Assembly (NCBI GenBank): GCA_030740295.1
Contig: JASLXP010000966.1
Coordinates: forward strand, 1-26,779
Direction of reading: 5' to 3'
DNA length: 26,779 nt
Origin: Planctomycetota bacterium
GTDB taxonomy: Bacteria > Planctomycetota > PUPC01 > JACPCR01
Shown here piece by piece: positions 1-7,855 of the stretch. Under the pieces are notes generated by a model. That model searched no databases and was not told the DNA's origin. It saw only the letters and a list, made by a program, of their open reading frames with translations. Each line of letters starts with the position of its first letter. Positions within the stretch are counted from its first letter, which is position 1. The position numbers and the translations under genes are program-made.

Positions 1-853
1 GACCGTCAGCCAAAGCAAACCATGTCTCGTTGAAATTAAGCAGACGGCTGGTGTGTTCGCGTTCTCCGGCAGAATCTTCAAAGCGGAGCTTGAGTCTGTG
101 AGCCTGAACTTCGACCGGCAGCGCGGAGTGATGAATCATCGCGGACTGACGCACTTCATAAGAAACATCCGACCATGAATGTTCTTTTCTGGTCAGCTTC
201 GCCTCCAACTGATCCACTTGGATGAAGTCGCGTTCCGTAAGATTCAGAACCAGAAAATCACAGAGCACGACCGGCGCATTTGCGTATGAGCGCAGTGTGA
301 GACGCGTCTGAAGAAACTCTTGTCCGTCAAGGTAGAAGTCTCCTTTAAGAACGCAGAGCGCTTCCACCTCGCCGGCATGAACGCATTCGAGTTCGGTGAA
401 CTTCCATTCGAGTGGCTTGGCTTCAGCCGGAGTATCGGATTCCGGAAAACAACCGGCGCAGCGGAAACTCAGCTCGTATTCACCAGCGATCGTTTCGAGC
501 TTCAGACCGACATCGGTTGCGGTGATCTTGCCTGCCGCCACCTGTACCGAATCGGCTGACACAACGGGTTGGCTTTCGGCAGGCACCGGCTCGCCTTCTT
601 GCAGCACAAATTCCTTTGCAGTGGCCGGCGCCAGAGGAGTCTCCGTTGTGAGCAGGCCGCGGCGGACAGACCCGTCATCATGAGTCGTGAGACATCTGAA
701 CTGAATCGGCAGCGCCTGTCCGTCGACATCTACCAGTTGAAGATGATTCGGATCCAAGAGTTCGCCTTTTTTGAAAGGTACACCCCAGGTCGCCGGCCAG
801 ACGGGTAATTCGTCATCGTTTATGTGGTGAAGTTTCAGTTTACGTGGCTGCAT
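1..853 (-). CDS. PcRGLX/YetA-like RIFT-barrel protein, C-terminus outside window
   Basis: This is an open reading frame of 284 codons from an ATG at 853 that runs off the left edge, so only the N-terminal part is present. Residues 15-66 read LPVWPATWGVPFKKGEL, then a 'DGQALPIQFR' strand, then DDGSVRRG. That order (W-G-V-P-F-x-x-G, then L-P-x-Q, then D-G-S-V-R) is typical of the N-terminal RIFT-barrel domain of exo-rhamnogalacturonan-lyase-like (PcRGLX/YetA) proteins. The rest of the visible part is beta-rich. There is no signal peptide, so a cytoplasmic location is likely unless the start is wrong. It begins 11 bp after the acyltransferase stop, so it is the last visible gene of the cluster. 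Carbohydrate processing is inferred; the catalytic part of such proteins would lie outside the window. The Shine-Dalgarno match (GGAA) is weak. Confidence 0.72.
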   Translation of the reverse strand, partial: MQPRKLKLHHINDDELPVWPATWGVPFKKGELLDPNHLQLVDVDGQALPIQFRCLTTHDDGSVRRGLLTTETPLAPATAKEFVLQEGEPVPAESQPVVSADSVQVAAGKITATDVGLKLETIAGEYELSFRCAGCFPESDTPAEAKPLEWKFTELECVHAGEVEALCVLKGDFYLDGQEFLQTRLTLRSYANAPVVLCDFLVLNLTERDFIQVDQLEAKLTRKEHSWSDVSYEVRQSAMIHHSALPVEVQAHRLKLRFEDSAGEREHTSRLLNFNETWFALADG

Positions 854-864
854 GTTGGTTCCAG

Positions 865-1464
865 CTATTTCCTTTCCTTGATCACCTTTGCGGGCACTCC
901 TCCCACGATCGAGTAGGCCGACACATCTTTATTGATCACCGCTCCAGCGGCAAGCACGCAACCTTCGCCAATCGTCACGCCATCGAGGATTGTGACATTC
1001 GATCCGATATAGACATCCGACCCGACGGTGATCCCTTTCCATTCAGTTCCCTGCTGATAGATGGGAATGTCGGTGCGAGTTTTGATGTGTTCCGTGCCGA
1101 CGAACAAGGAGTGCGCTCCGATTCGAACCCCATCTCCCAAGGTTACCGAGCCCTGTATCATGGAATACTGATTGAGCGTGCAATGGGCGCCCATCCGGAT
1201 TCCATCACCCCAGGCCCGGAGCCATGAGAAACTGTTAATGCGGCAGTGGGGGCCAATCACGATTGGCGACTTCTCTGCAGGCGGCTCGATGTGAGCAAGT
1301 GTAGAAATCGTGGCCGTAGGATCCACGATAAAGTGTTCGCCGGCCTTGGAAGGCGGAAAAGGATTACGCAGGAATCGATCACCCAATAATTCATCTATGA
1401 ATTCGGGCTCTTCTGCGGCGATCGCCTGCAGCGCTTCTTTCAACTCATGTCTTGAAAGGCTCAT
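865..1464 (-). CDS. Left-handed beta-helix (hexapeptide repeat) acyltransferase
   Basis: A 199-residue protein of the WbbJ/NeuD/LacA-type trimeric O- or N-acyltransferases. From about residue 52 it consists of hexapeptide-repeat turns (IVIGPHC, VTLGDGVRIGAHS, ITVGSDVYIGSNVTILDGVTIGEGCVL split over successive coils). It ends with the typical cap 'VGGVPAKVIKERK', with the proline and lysine seen across the family. A histidine in the GAHSLFVGTEHI stretch may be catalytic, by analogy only. The first ~45 residues are helical and unlike the core. The reading frame extends upstream to 1662, but that part overlaps the end of the toroid gene and is compositionally poor, so I chose the ATG at 1464 (MSLSRHELK). 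The acceptor sugar or amine cannot be told. The gene lies 62 bp downstream of the toroid gene. Confidence 0.85.
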   Translation of the reverse strand: MSLSRHELKEALQAIAAEEPEFIDELLGDRFLRNPFPPSKAGEHFIVDPTATISTLAHIEPPAEKSPIVIGPHCRINSFSWLRAWGDGIRMGAHCTLNQYSMIQGSVTLGDGVRIGAHSLFVGTEHIKTRTDIPIYQQGTEWKGITVGSDVYIGSNVTILDGVTIGEGCVLAAGAVINKDVSAYSIVGGVPAKVIKERK

Positions 1465-1526
1465 GTTGAATCCACATGTGATTCGTGCGTGCTCTGTTGG
1501 GTATGCCTGCTTTCCAAACTCCAAGC

Positions 1527-2660
1527 TCAGAATAGAGAACGCTGCCGCTGATACATGGGCAGGTACTGCTTGTCCAATGAAAGGATCAACACGGCCATCG
1601 CCGTGCAGTATGCCTCGCCCGCGGGATGGCTCTGCGGTTTGTTGTCGGGCGGGAACCCCCATCGGCCGTCGCCTCCCTGGTTATCGATGAGCACCTCCTG
1701 AATCTTCGGGCGATACGATTCCCAGGTCTTGCCACCGACCTGGAACATGCCTTGGGCCATGTAGAACGAACCAAAAAAGAAAAAGCCATTGTACTGGCGG
1801 CCGCCCCAACCCGGCGGGTAGCGGGACAAGTAATTGAGTGACTTGTTCACCTTGTCGTCGAGTTCCTTATCGAAGAGGCCTTTCATAAACACCGCCACGC
1901 CCGTGGCCGCTGGCTCGGGCTCTTTGCTCGTGCCGAGCCGATAGAGGAATCCTCCCTCCCCATCCTCAGTTTCCATGAAGGAGTTGTTAATGAACTTCAA
2001 TGCCGAATCGAAAACGTCGTCATCGATGCTGTAGCCGCATTGCTTCGCCGCGTGGAGCGTAAGTAACTGCCAGGAGGTGACGGACAAATCACTCTCACGC
2101 GCATAGGGCGAGTAACGCCATCCTCCGGTCTCCGTCCTCGCCTTCCGGATCTTCTGTGCTTCAAGGATCAGCTTGACGGCCTTGCGGCACCATTCCGCGA
2201 GTTCCTTTTCCTTTTCAGGATCTGTTGAGCGTCCAAGATAAGAGAGACCGAACAATGTGCAGATGGCGTGCACATACATCGAGTTATCCTGAGTACCCAG
2301 GTAGCCGTCCGGTGTCATGCTCGGTTTGACGAACTGCATCGTACGGTCGATGGCCTTCCCATACTCGCCTTTGCCCGGTGTGTGCCCATTGGCGAGGAAC
2401 GCGAGCCCGGCAAAGCTCGCGGTGGCTGTCCGGTAGCGCGGATTACCGAAGCTGCCGATATCTGCCCCTTCCTTCGCCTGTTCTTTATGCAGCCATTCGA
2501 GCCCGGCTTTGATGGCGCTGTGGACCTGTTTGGATGTGGGCGCTTCCGCTTGGGCGAAGACGAGTGATGGGACGGAAAGTGAGATTAAGAGAATAGGAAT
2601 GCCAACCAATTCCTGAAGCGCTTGAGAAGACCAAAGCGGTAACAAATTCCCGCACCCCAT
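1527..2660 (-). CDS. Exported prenyltransferase/squalene-cyclase-like alpha/alpha-toroid protein
   Basis: A 377-residue protein with repeated helical hairpins and glycine/aromatic turns (ADIGSFGNPRYRTATASF, SMTPDGYLGTQ, TETGGWRYSPYA, GGDGRWGFPP). These resemble the QW-type turns of squalene/terpene cyclases and prenyltransferase beta subunits. The classical DxDD cyclase motif is not visible, so enzyme activity is doubtful; many planctomycete-type relatives are exported proteins of unknown role. A hydrophobic stretch at about residues 20-36 (IPILLISLSVPSLVFA) followed by QA looks like a signal peptide. I chose the ATG at 2660 because it lies 1 nt after the rbfA stop and is preceded by GAGG with 7 nt spacing. 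Longer starts at 2705 or 2717 would add basic residues (MMKKISSLMKKRLR) but overlap rbfA. Its place directly behind rbfA suggests co-transcription rather than shared function. Confidence 0.75.
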   Translation of the reverse strand: MGCGNLLPLWSSQALQELVGIPILLISLSVPSLVFAQAEAPTSKQVHSAIKAGLEWLHKEQAKEGADIGSFGNPRYRTATASFAGLAFLANGHTPGKGEYGKAIDRTMQFVKPSMTPDGYLGTQDNSMYVHAICTLFGLSYLGRSTDPEKEKELAEWCRKAVKLILEAQKIRKARTETGGWRYSPYARESDLSVTSWQLLTLHAAKQCGYSIDDDVFDSALKFINNSFMETEDGEGGFLYRLGTSKEPEPAATGVAVFMKGLFDKELDDKVNKSLNYLSRYPPGWGGRQYNGFFFFGSFYMAQGMFQVGGKTWESYRPKIQEVLIDNQGGDGRWGFPPDNKPQSHPAGEAYCTAMAVLILSLDKQYLPMYQRQRSLF

Positions 2661-2661
2661 A

Positions 2662-3060
2662 TCAGTCCTCAGTCTCTTCTTCATTAGACTCGATATCTTC
2701 TTCATCATCGTGATCATCGGGCAACGCTTCTTTCAGCAACTGGGCGATTCTCACACTTCCAGCGATGGCAGGATCGTATTCAAAACGCAAGACCGGCGTA
2801 TAACGAAGCCGTACTTTATTCCGCAGTTCGGCCTGCAGTTTTCCTCTTGCTGTTTCCAGGCCGCGTTGAGCAGTTCTCTGTCGTTCCTCTTCGCCAAGGA
2901 CCGAAAAGTAAATCTTCGCGGTCTTCATGTCCTTGGCGACCTCGGCGCGGGTGATGGTGACCATCTCAAGACGCGGATCTTTCAACTCCATCAGAATCTC
3001 GCTGATGGTTGTTTTGATCAGTTCACTCAGGCGTTGCTGCCGTCTTCCGGGGACGTTCAT
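2662..3060 (-). CDS. rbfA: Ribosome-binding factor A
   Basis: RbfA is a small KH-type protein that binds the pre-30S particle and helps maturation of the 5' end of 16S rRNA. The 132 residues match the family along their length: the basic N-terminus (GRRQQRLSELIKTTISEIL), the 'LKDPRLEMVTITRAEVAKDMKTAKIYFSVLG' segment (split here by residues 26-56), the 'LRNKVRLRYTPVLRFEYD' core and the 'SVRIAQLL' helix. The last ~18 residues are almost purely acidic (D/E), an extension seen in several lineages. The ATG at 3060 directly follows the DUF503 stop (TGA-ATG), so translation is probably coupled. The usual neighbours infB, nusA and truB are absent here; only the DUF503 neighbour is conserved. Confidence 0.95.
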   Translation of the reverse strand: MNVPGRRQQRLSELIKTTISEILMELKDPRLEMVTITRAEVAKDMKTAKIYFSVLGEEERQRTAQRGLETARGKLQAELRNKVRLRYTPVLRFEYDPAIAGSVRIAQLLKEALPDDHDDEEDIESNEEETED

Positions 3061-3342
3061 TCAGACAACCTCGATTTCGTAATCAAAAAGCTCCATCACC
3101 GGATGAAGCCGGAGATGATTAATGACCTGGTTCAGCGCACTGTCAACAAACGAATGATCGTTGCCGACCATGCTGATGCCCAGCCCGACCTGCTGGTGGC
3201 TCTCCTGGTAGTCCACCTCGGCGATAGAAATGTTGAATTTATTCTTGAGTCGATCCTTGATGCTGCTCACCACCTTGCGCTTGTCTTTGAGGGAACGCGA
3301 CTCGCGCACAAAACCGTGCACGCCAAGGATGCCGACGACCAT
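3061..3342 (-). CDS. DUF503 (YlxP-like) family protein
   Basis: A 93-residue protein of the DUF503/YlxP family, commonly encoded just before rbfA, which is also the case here. Family hallmarks are the start MVVGILGVHGF, the central 'SLKDKRKVVSSIKDRLKNKFN' helix and 'ISIAEVDYQESHQQVGLGISMVGND'. The fold is ferredoxin-like. A ribosome-associated role is suspected from context, but the function is not established. I chose the ATG at 3342 because homologues begin with MVVG. The frame also allows a TTG at 3357 that would overlap the thiI stop. GGATGAG upstream of 3342 may serve as the ribosome-binding site. The stop codon abuts the rbfA start. Confidence 0.87.
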   Translation of the reverse strand: MVVGILGVHGFVRESRSLKDKRKVVSSIKDRLKNKFNISIAEVDYQESHQQVGLGISMVGNDHSFVDSALNQVINHLRLHPVMELFDYEIEVV

Positions 3343-3349
3343 GTTCAGC

Positions 3350-4504
3350 TCATCCAATTTCGAGTACCTCCGTTTCTTCGAGGGCCTCGCTGCAATACTT
3401 TTCTTTGTCGAATCGATCCTCGTAGCGCAGCGCGTCCTTCAGCCGCATCTTGGTTTCAGGATGCTTGGCAACCAGGAAAGTACAGCAATCATTGTAAGGC
3501 TTGATGGAGATTTCGTAAGTGCCAATCTGCTTCGACATATTTGTAATCGTGTTCTTGTCATCCCCAATCAGCGGCGAAAATATCGGGTAGGTAGTCGCGT
3601 CGTAAATGACGTTAAGATTTTCCAGGGTCTGCGAAGCGACCTGCCCGACGCTGTCGCCCGTGATGAAACCTCTTGCACCTTCCTTTTCGAGAATTGTCTC
3701 CGCAATCCGAAACATCAACCGGCGGTAAGCGACCATGCGCGCTTCTGGTGGTACGACAGTTACCAGTGCCTGCTGCAGCATTGCGAATGGCACAAGATGC
3801 AGCTTTGAAGTGGACTGATACTTGGCGAGCTGCTCGACCAGCTCGACCACCTTCTCGCGCACTTGCCGGGCGTCCGCACTGTAGTTGTGGAAGTGCACGA
3901 AGATCACTTTGCACCCGCGCCGAAACATCTTGTATGCGGCCACCGGGGAATCGAGCCCGCCGCTTATCAGCGAGACGAGTTTGCCATTCGAGCCAACTGG
4001 CAAGCCTCCCAGACCCTTTTGCTTCCCGCTGTAAACGAACGTGCCCTGCTGAGAGATATCTACATGAAAAGTGAAGTCCGGCGCACTCAGATTCACCTTC
4101 CATCCTGAGCGCGCCTGCAGCCTTGCACCGAGACGTTGATTTACCTCGACTGAAGTAAGAGGAAAACGTTTTTCAGAACGCCGGGTGTCCACTTTGAAAG
4201 TGCTGACACCTTCGGGCAGTTCAATCGCATCGACCGCCGCATCGAGCGCCTCTTCGCTCGTCTCGATAGCCTGTGCCAGTGAGAAGGAGGCAATCCCTGC
4301 CACTCGCGCGAGATGTTCGGAGGTCTCTTCCATATCCAGCTCTTCACTTGTCTCGATAAAGATGCGGCCGTAGAGACGCCGGATGCTGGCCCCCTTCAAC
4401 GAAGGACAGCAGTCACGAATGTTGCTCACCAGCTTCTTCTCAAAGTAAGGCCGGTTGCCGCTCTTCGTGCCGATTTCGTCGTAATAGACAATGAGCGAAG
4501 ACAT
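3350..4504 (-). CDS. thiI: tRNA 4-thiouridine synthase / thiamine sulfur carrier enzyme ThiI (no rhodanese domain)
   Basis: A 384-residue ThiI. The N-terminal ferredoxin-like and THUMP regions (about 1-165) bind tRNA. The PP-loop ATPase follows, with SGGLDSP at 181-187 and the family signature TGDSVGQVASQTLENL at about 282-297. It activates U8 of tRNA by adenylation for thiolation and, in some bacteria, supplies sulfur to ThiS. Near the C-terminus 'YNDCCTF' carries C340 and C341, in the region of the conserved cysteine of the PP-loop domain. The protein stops soon after and lacks the C-terminal rhodanese domain of E. coli ThiI (482 residues), so sulfur must come from another carrier or directly from a cysteine desulfurase. 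The ATG shares its A with the hemE stop (TAATG), a typical coupled pair. Of the thiazole genes none is nearby, so the tRNA role is more likely. Confidence 0.95.
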   Translation of the reverse strand: MSSLIVYYDEIGTKSGNRPYFEKKLVSNIRDCCPSLKGASIRRLYGRIFIETSEELDMEETSEHLARVAGIASFSLAQAIETSEEALDAAVDAIELPEGVSTFKVDTRRSEKRFPLTSVEVNQRLGARLQARSGWKVNLSAPDFTFHVDISQQGTFVYSGKQKGLGGLPVGSNGKLVSLISGGLDSPVAAYKMFRRGCKVIFVHFHNYSADARQVREKVVELVEQLAKYQSTSKLHLVPFAMLQQALVTVVPPEARMVAYRRLMFRIAETILEKEGARGFITGDSVGQVASQTLENLNVIYDATTYPIFSPLIGDDKNTITNMSKQIGTYEISIKPYNDCCTFLVAKHPETKMRLKDALRYEDRFDKEKYCSEALEETEVLEIG

Positions 4505-5553
4505 TACGCATTACTCTCTTCATGCACGTAATCCACCAGCGCAATTACATTATCCACCGGCGTCTCTTTGAGAATGCCGTGGCCGAGATTGAAGATGTGT
4601 CCTGGTTGTCCGCCGGCGTGCTCGAGCACTTTCCCCGCTTCTGCGAGCAGCGGTTTGCGTTCTGCGAGCAGCGCGCAGGGGTCGAGATTTCCCTGCATCG
4701 GTTTTCCGTCCAGGATTTTGCGAGCGGCATCCAGGTCGATGCGGTAGTCAATGCCGATGACGTCGCCACCGGCCGCATCGAGCAGGGGCAGCAACGCCGG
4801 GTTGCCGGTAGCAAAATTGATCACGATGCCTCCGGTCACTTTGTCGATGATGCCCTTGACGTGCGGGAACACATACTTGTGATACATCGAGGGCGTCATG
4901 CACCCGGCCCAGCTATCAAATATCTGCACCGCCTGCGCGCCCGATGCCAGTTGCTGGTTCATGTAATCCGCTATGGGTTGGCTGACTTTTTCCATCAGGT
5001 GGTGCCATGCATCGGGCTCGTCTAACATCAGCTTCTTCGTGTGCTCGTAGTTCTTCGAACCACCACCTTCGATCATGTATGAGGCCAGAGTAAAAGGCGC
5101 TCCAACGAAGCCGAGCAGAGGGATATCCGGCGGAAGCTCGTCCCGTGTCTGTTGCAGAGCCTCGGACATAAACGCCATATCCGACTTTGTATCCGGCGCT
5201 CGCAGACGGTCGATGTCTTCAAGGGTACGGACCGGATTATGGATCTGTGGGCCTTCATCGTACGTGAGCTGCAGGCCCATCGGCTCCAGTATGAGCGGCA
5301 GATCGGAAAAGATAATCGCCGCGTCCGCGCCGATGCGATTCCTGGCGGTGACGGTGACCTCCGTGGCGAGATCGGGATTCTTGCACAGCTCGATCATCGA
5401 GACTTTGGCACGGACGTCCCGATACTCCTTCATATAGCGTCCGGCCTGCCGCATCAGCCAGATGGGCGTGTAAGGCACCGGCTCGCCACGGCACGCTTTC
5501 ATAAAGGGCGAGTTCTGAAGTTCGGAGCTGAGGGGTTGTGCTGTATCAGGCAA
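4504..5553 (-). CDS. hemE: Uroporphyrinogen-III decarboxylase
   Basis: HemE converts uroporphyrinogen III to coproporphyrinogen III in haem synthesis; it is cytosolic and cofactor-free. The hallmarks are all visible: PIWLMRQAGRYMKEYR near the N-terminus (substrate-binding arginines), AAIIFSDLPL with the conserved aspartate, GFVGAPFTLASYMIEGG, VQIFDSWAG, and FNLGHGILKETP with the C-terminal histidine. With a TTG start at 5553 the protein has 349 residues, the usual length. An ATG at 5502 (MKACRGE) would remove the conserved phenylalanine just before it. The frame continues to 5712, but that part overlaps the Rieske gene and looks non-coding. No clear Shine-Dalgarno precedes either start, so the start remains uncertain. 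It overlaps thiI by 1 nt. Confidence 0.94.
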   Translation of the reverse strand: MPDTAQPLSSELQNSPFMKACRGEPVPYTPIWLMRQAGRYMKEYRDVRAKVSMIELCKNPDLATEVTVTARNRIGADAAIIFSDLPLILEPMGLQLTYDEGPQIHNPVRTLEDIDRLRAPDTKSDMAFMSEALQQTRDELPPDIPLLGFVGAPFTLASYMIEGGGSKNYEHTKKLMLDEPDAWHHLMEKVSQPIADYMNQQLASGAQAVQIFDSWAGCMTPSMYHKYVFPHVKGIIDKVTGGIVINFATGNPALLPLLDAAGGDVIGIDYRIDLDAARKILDGKPMQGNLDPCALLAERKPLLAEAGKVLEHAGGQPGHIFNLGHGILKETPVDNVIALVDYVHEESNA

Positions 5554-5593
5554 GGGTTGTGTTTGGGTGAACTGAGCTGGGATCGTGCCAACT

Positions 5594-6220
5594 TTAAATG
5601 AATACCTCCACTCGGCCGCCTTCCTCGCGGACCGGGATACTCTCCACGTCGCCTTTGCCCGTGCCGGCACACGAACCGTCGGCCACATTGAATTGCCACT
5701 TGTGGCGCGCACATGTCAGCACGCCACCGCAAAGCTCACCGTTACTGAGAGCCTCGTTCTGATGCGGGCAGCGATCTTTGAGAGCGTAGAGAGTGCCTTC
5801 ACTTCTCACCAACACAAGATTCTGTCCGTCCACCTCGACTGATCGCATCGTGCCCTCAGGGATACCGGGTAACTCGCCTAATTCCCTCCATGCAGGCTCG
5901 TCATCCACCCACTCGGGAATATCCAACTCCTGCATGATCGCGACCGCGTCACAGACTTTTGTCAGGCCGGCGCAGGGGTAGCTCAGGAGGATCGTATCGA
6001 TGACTTCGTCTTTGCTTGCGCCTTCTTGTGCGGCGCGCTTGATGTACTGGCGGAGACCACGGGGTGTGTAGTTGATCACCTTGGTCATGACAGACATCAG
6101 AAAACGAGTTTTGGGCTCGAGGTGTCTGCCCGATTCCTTGAAGAACGCGAGGAGGTGTCCGATGGCCTCGGGCCTGACTTCCTGGAGATATTCGCGGCCG
6201 GTTGGTTTGTTTGGGTCCAT
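5594..6220 (-). CDS. Carboxymuconolactone decarboxylase-like domain fused to a Rieske [2Fe-2S] domain
   Basis: A 208-residue two-domain protein. Residues ~15-110 form an AhpD/CMD-like helical domain (KTRFLMSVMTKVINYTPRGL, ASKDEVIDTILLSYPCAGL). Its cysteines (C83, C90) are seven apart, so the AhpD redox CxxC is missing. Residues ~118-208 are a Rieske ferredoxin-type domain with the cluster ligands C151-P-H153 and C170-A-R-H173 in normal spacing; the second box, 'TCARHKWQFNVADGSC', is typical of small NirD/ferredoxin-like Rieske proteins. An electron-transfer role is likely, but the partner is unknown. The ATG at 6220 has GAGG 8 nt upstream; the frame reaches 6289, but that part would overlap the promoter-like element. 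It is the first gene of the cluster, with hemE starting 40 nt after its stop. Confidence 0.86.
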   Translation of the reverse strand: MDPNKPTGREYLQEVRPEAIGHLLAFFKESGRHLEPKTRFLMSVMTKVINYTPRGLRQYIKRAAQEGASKDEVIDTILLSYPCAGLTKVCDAVAIMQELDIPEWVDDEPAWRELGELPGIPEGTMRSVEVDGQNLVLVRSEGTLYALKDRCPHQNEALSNGELCGGVLTCARHKWQFNVADGSCAGTGKGDVESIPVREEGGRVEVFI

Positions 6221-6252
6221 GTGATGATCCTCAGGGATTCCTGAATCACCTC

Positions 6253-6281
6253 TATATAACTTCGCTCCTGTCCGATGTGAA
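6253..6281 (-). promoter_or_regulatory. Putative sigma70-type promoter of the hemE-thiI-rbfA cluster
   Basis: On the minus strand TTCACA (6281-6276) and TATATA (6258-6253) are separated by exactly 17 nt. That would start transcription near 6246 and leave a leader of about 26 nt carrying the GAGG of the first gene. The fit to the general bacterial consensus is good at -35 (5 of 6) and moderate at -10 (4 of 6). This is a pattern match only; promoters of this organism are unknown. Confidence 0.42.
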
Positions 6282-6714
6282 ATCACCAAACCTGAAGCGA
6301 ACTCTAACCTTCACTTTAAGTTTCAGAATAAGGTTGGCCTTGGCGCGCCGATGGCGAATACGGGCTTTTCACGCCGTTTTAGGGCCGCCAGGGAATCCGC
6401 AACGTCTTCTAACACATACAATTCAAGAGACTTGCCCGTCATCAACATCACGCTCCGTTTCCAGGATCCTTCCCTCTTCTTCTTTGCTGCTAACAGCGGA
6501 AAGGCCGTATCGATAATCCCAGCGTCATCAGACGGAATCGCCCCGAGCGCGACGAAGGGCAGGTTCCGTGAACAATCTGTGTATGGGGAATTCTTAGCCC
6601 AAGACGGCTTGGCTCCGGCCTAAAGTCTACATCCTGTTTTCAGGCACCTTTGCAAGAGGAGACCTGAAGAATTTCGCACACGCCGCAAACGCGGCTAGAG
6701 AAAGGGATCTGACC
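6282..6714. other. Intergenic gap between divergent genes; no convincing gene
   Basis: The gap between the Rieske-fusion cluster (-) and the Asn/Gln-rich protein gene (+) holds only short frames without family resemblance or ribosome-binding sites. Close to the downstream gene there are two small hairpins: CCTG-TTTT-CAGG near 6632-6643 and GCCGC-AAAC-GCGGC at 6682-6695. The second sits just before the Shine-Dalgarno AAAGGGA of the gene at 6715, so it lies in the leader and could affect translation. I see no recognisable riboswitch. Confidence 0.5.
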
Positions 6715-7842
6715 ATGCACAGCATTTCTGTTATCTCAGGCAGCATCACGTCCACTGGTTTTTCCGGCTCCAGAGAGAGCCAGAATCATAACCAGTACAG
6801 CGTGTCACACGGCTCGGTTGCCAAAAACAACCAAGACCAGAATCAGCGGAACGGCCAGCAGCAGGCCGCCATCGTAAATGTCGATACCGACATCGGTGGC
6901 AATACGCCTGACAGCTATGAATCGTACGCTTCGTTTACTCACCTTCCGGCCATCTTTACCTCGACCACCCACGTCCTCGGTGAAAGTGGTACGGAGAATC
7001 AGCAGTCACAGGGACTCAATCAGAGAGCCATTGTGAAAGAGAACAGCTACCCCGGCTGTTTTCCGTACATCAGCCGCAAGGGCCCTCTTGCCAAGAACCA
7101 GGGCGACCAGGATCAGGCAAGTGACCAGCAGTCCGACAGCGACGTCAACATCAACACCAAGATCGGCGACCCCATCGAGATCTGCGCCCCCGTGCCGCCA
7201 CGCGATGTGAGCGACCCGGAAGTCATTGTTGATGATTCGATCTCTCGCAGTGGTACCGGCAACTTCCAGGAGCAGTGGGCCGATCAGCACGCCGAGGTGA
7301 AGCCGCAGCACATCCTTCGTCGTCAGCCCAGAGACCCGGCCATCAACGAGTTGGATCAGAACCAGGATGCGAACAAGCGTACCAACGCTCGTAACAACAC
7401 CAGCATCTCGGTCGGCCCGGGTGGGCGTCACGATCCTTATCGCATCGGCGTCGGCCCGACGAGCATCTTTGCCAGCCGGACGCTTGCCGAAGGACGTTCA
7501 GTTAACAGGCAGAATCAGGGCTACAACCAGGCTGCAGTGGCCAACTCCGGCTACGCAAACGAATACGCTGACAACAGCGCGAAATCAGCCCAGAATAATG
7601 ATTCTGATACTGCATCGGATAACAAGCTCAGCATCCTCTACCGCACGAATCAGCCTTCGCCGCTGTATACCGAAGCGTATCAGCACGCCTCGCTCGCGGA
7701 AGATACGAATGAGCAGTCCGAGCACGGCCAGCAGGCCGCAGCCGCTTCCGGACCGAGCAATAAGGCTCGCAACCGGGGCGCTGGATACCAGGACAACTCA
7801 CAGTGGACGAATGCTCGCATGACTGTGAACATCGACGTCTAA
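6715..7842 (+). CDS. Asn/Gln-rich protein with five degenerate ~70-88-residue repeats
   Basis: I do not recognise this 375-residue protein as any named family. It is very rich in N, Q, S, D and A and has no signal peptide or membrane segment. Five related units start near residues 21, 93, 181, 262 and 331. Each opens with a Q/N ladder (ENQQSQGLNQRAIV, VNRQNQGYNQAAVA, NEQSEHGQQAAAA). A second ladder (NNQDQNQRNGQQQA, NQGDQDQASDQQ, LDQNQDANKRTNA) follows, ending in a short beta-strand (IVNVDTDIG, VNINTKIG, TSISVGPGG, LSILYRT, MTVNIDV). The Q-x-G-x-N-Q-x-A spacing recalls curlin repeats, but this is a resemblance only. The ATG at 6715 has AAAGGGA with good spacing, and a strong terminator closes the gene, both supporting a real single-gene transcript. 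A self-assembling or surface/appendage protein is one possibility; without an export signal this stays open. Confidence 0.7.
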   Translation: MHSISVISGSITSTGFSGSRESQNHNQYSVSHGSVAKNNQDQNQRNGQQQAAIVNVDTDIGGNTPDSYESYASFTHLPAIFTSTTHVLGESGTENQQSQGLNQRAIVKENSYPGCFPYISRKGPLAKNQGDQDQASDQQSDSDVNINTKIGDPIEICAPVPPRDVSDPEVIVDDSISRSGTGNFQEQWADQHAEVKPQHILRRQPRDPAINELDQNQDANKRTNARNNTSISVGPGGRHDPYRIGVGPTSIFASRTLAEGRSVNRQNQGYNQAAVANSGYANEYADNSAKSAQNNDSDTASDNKLSILYRTNQPSPLYTEAYQHASLAEDTNEQSEHGQQAAAASGPSNKARNRGAGYQDNSQWTNARMTVNIDV

Positions 7843-7855
7843 ATCTATCGTTCGA

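Noticed and set aside
1465..1662. N-terminal extension of the hexapeptide acyltransferase frame
   Set aside because: It overlaps the end of the toroid gene and lacks family similarity; the ATG at 1464 gives the normal family start.
5554..5712. N-terminal extension of the hemE frame
   Set aside because: It overlaps the Rieske gene in another frame and is Arg-rich, as expected for a shadow; HemE proteins start near 5553.
6351..6623. 90-codon plus-strand frame in the gap before the Asn/Gln-rich gene
   Set aside because: No ribosome-binding site, no family resemblance, and the composition does not look coding.
6590..6714. GC-AAAC and GGCCTAAA words reminiscent of a c-di-GMP-I (GEMM) riboswitch
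   Set aside because: The words are not in the required order, the ACGCAAAGC segment and the pairing stems are missing, so only a small hairpin remains.
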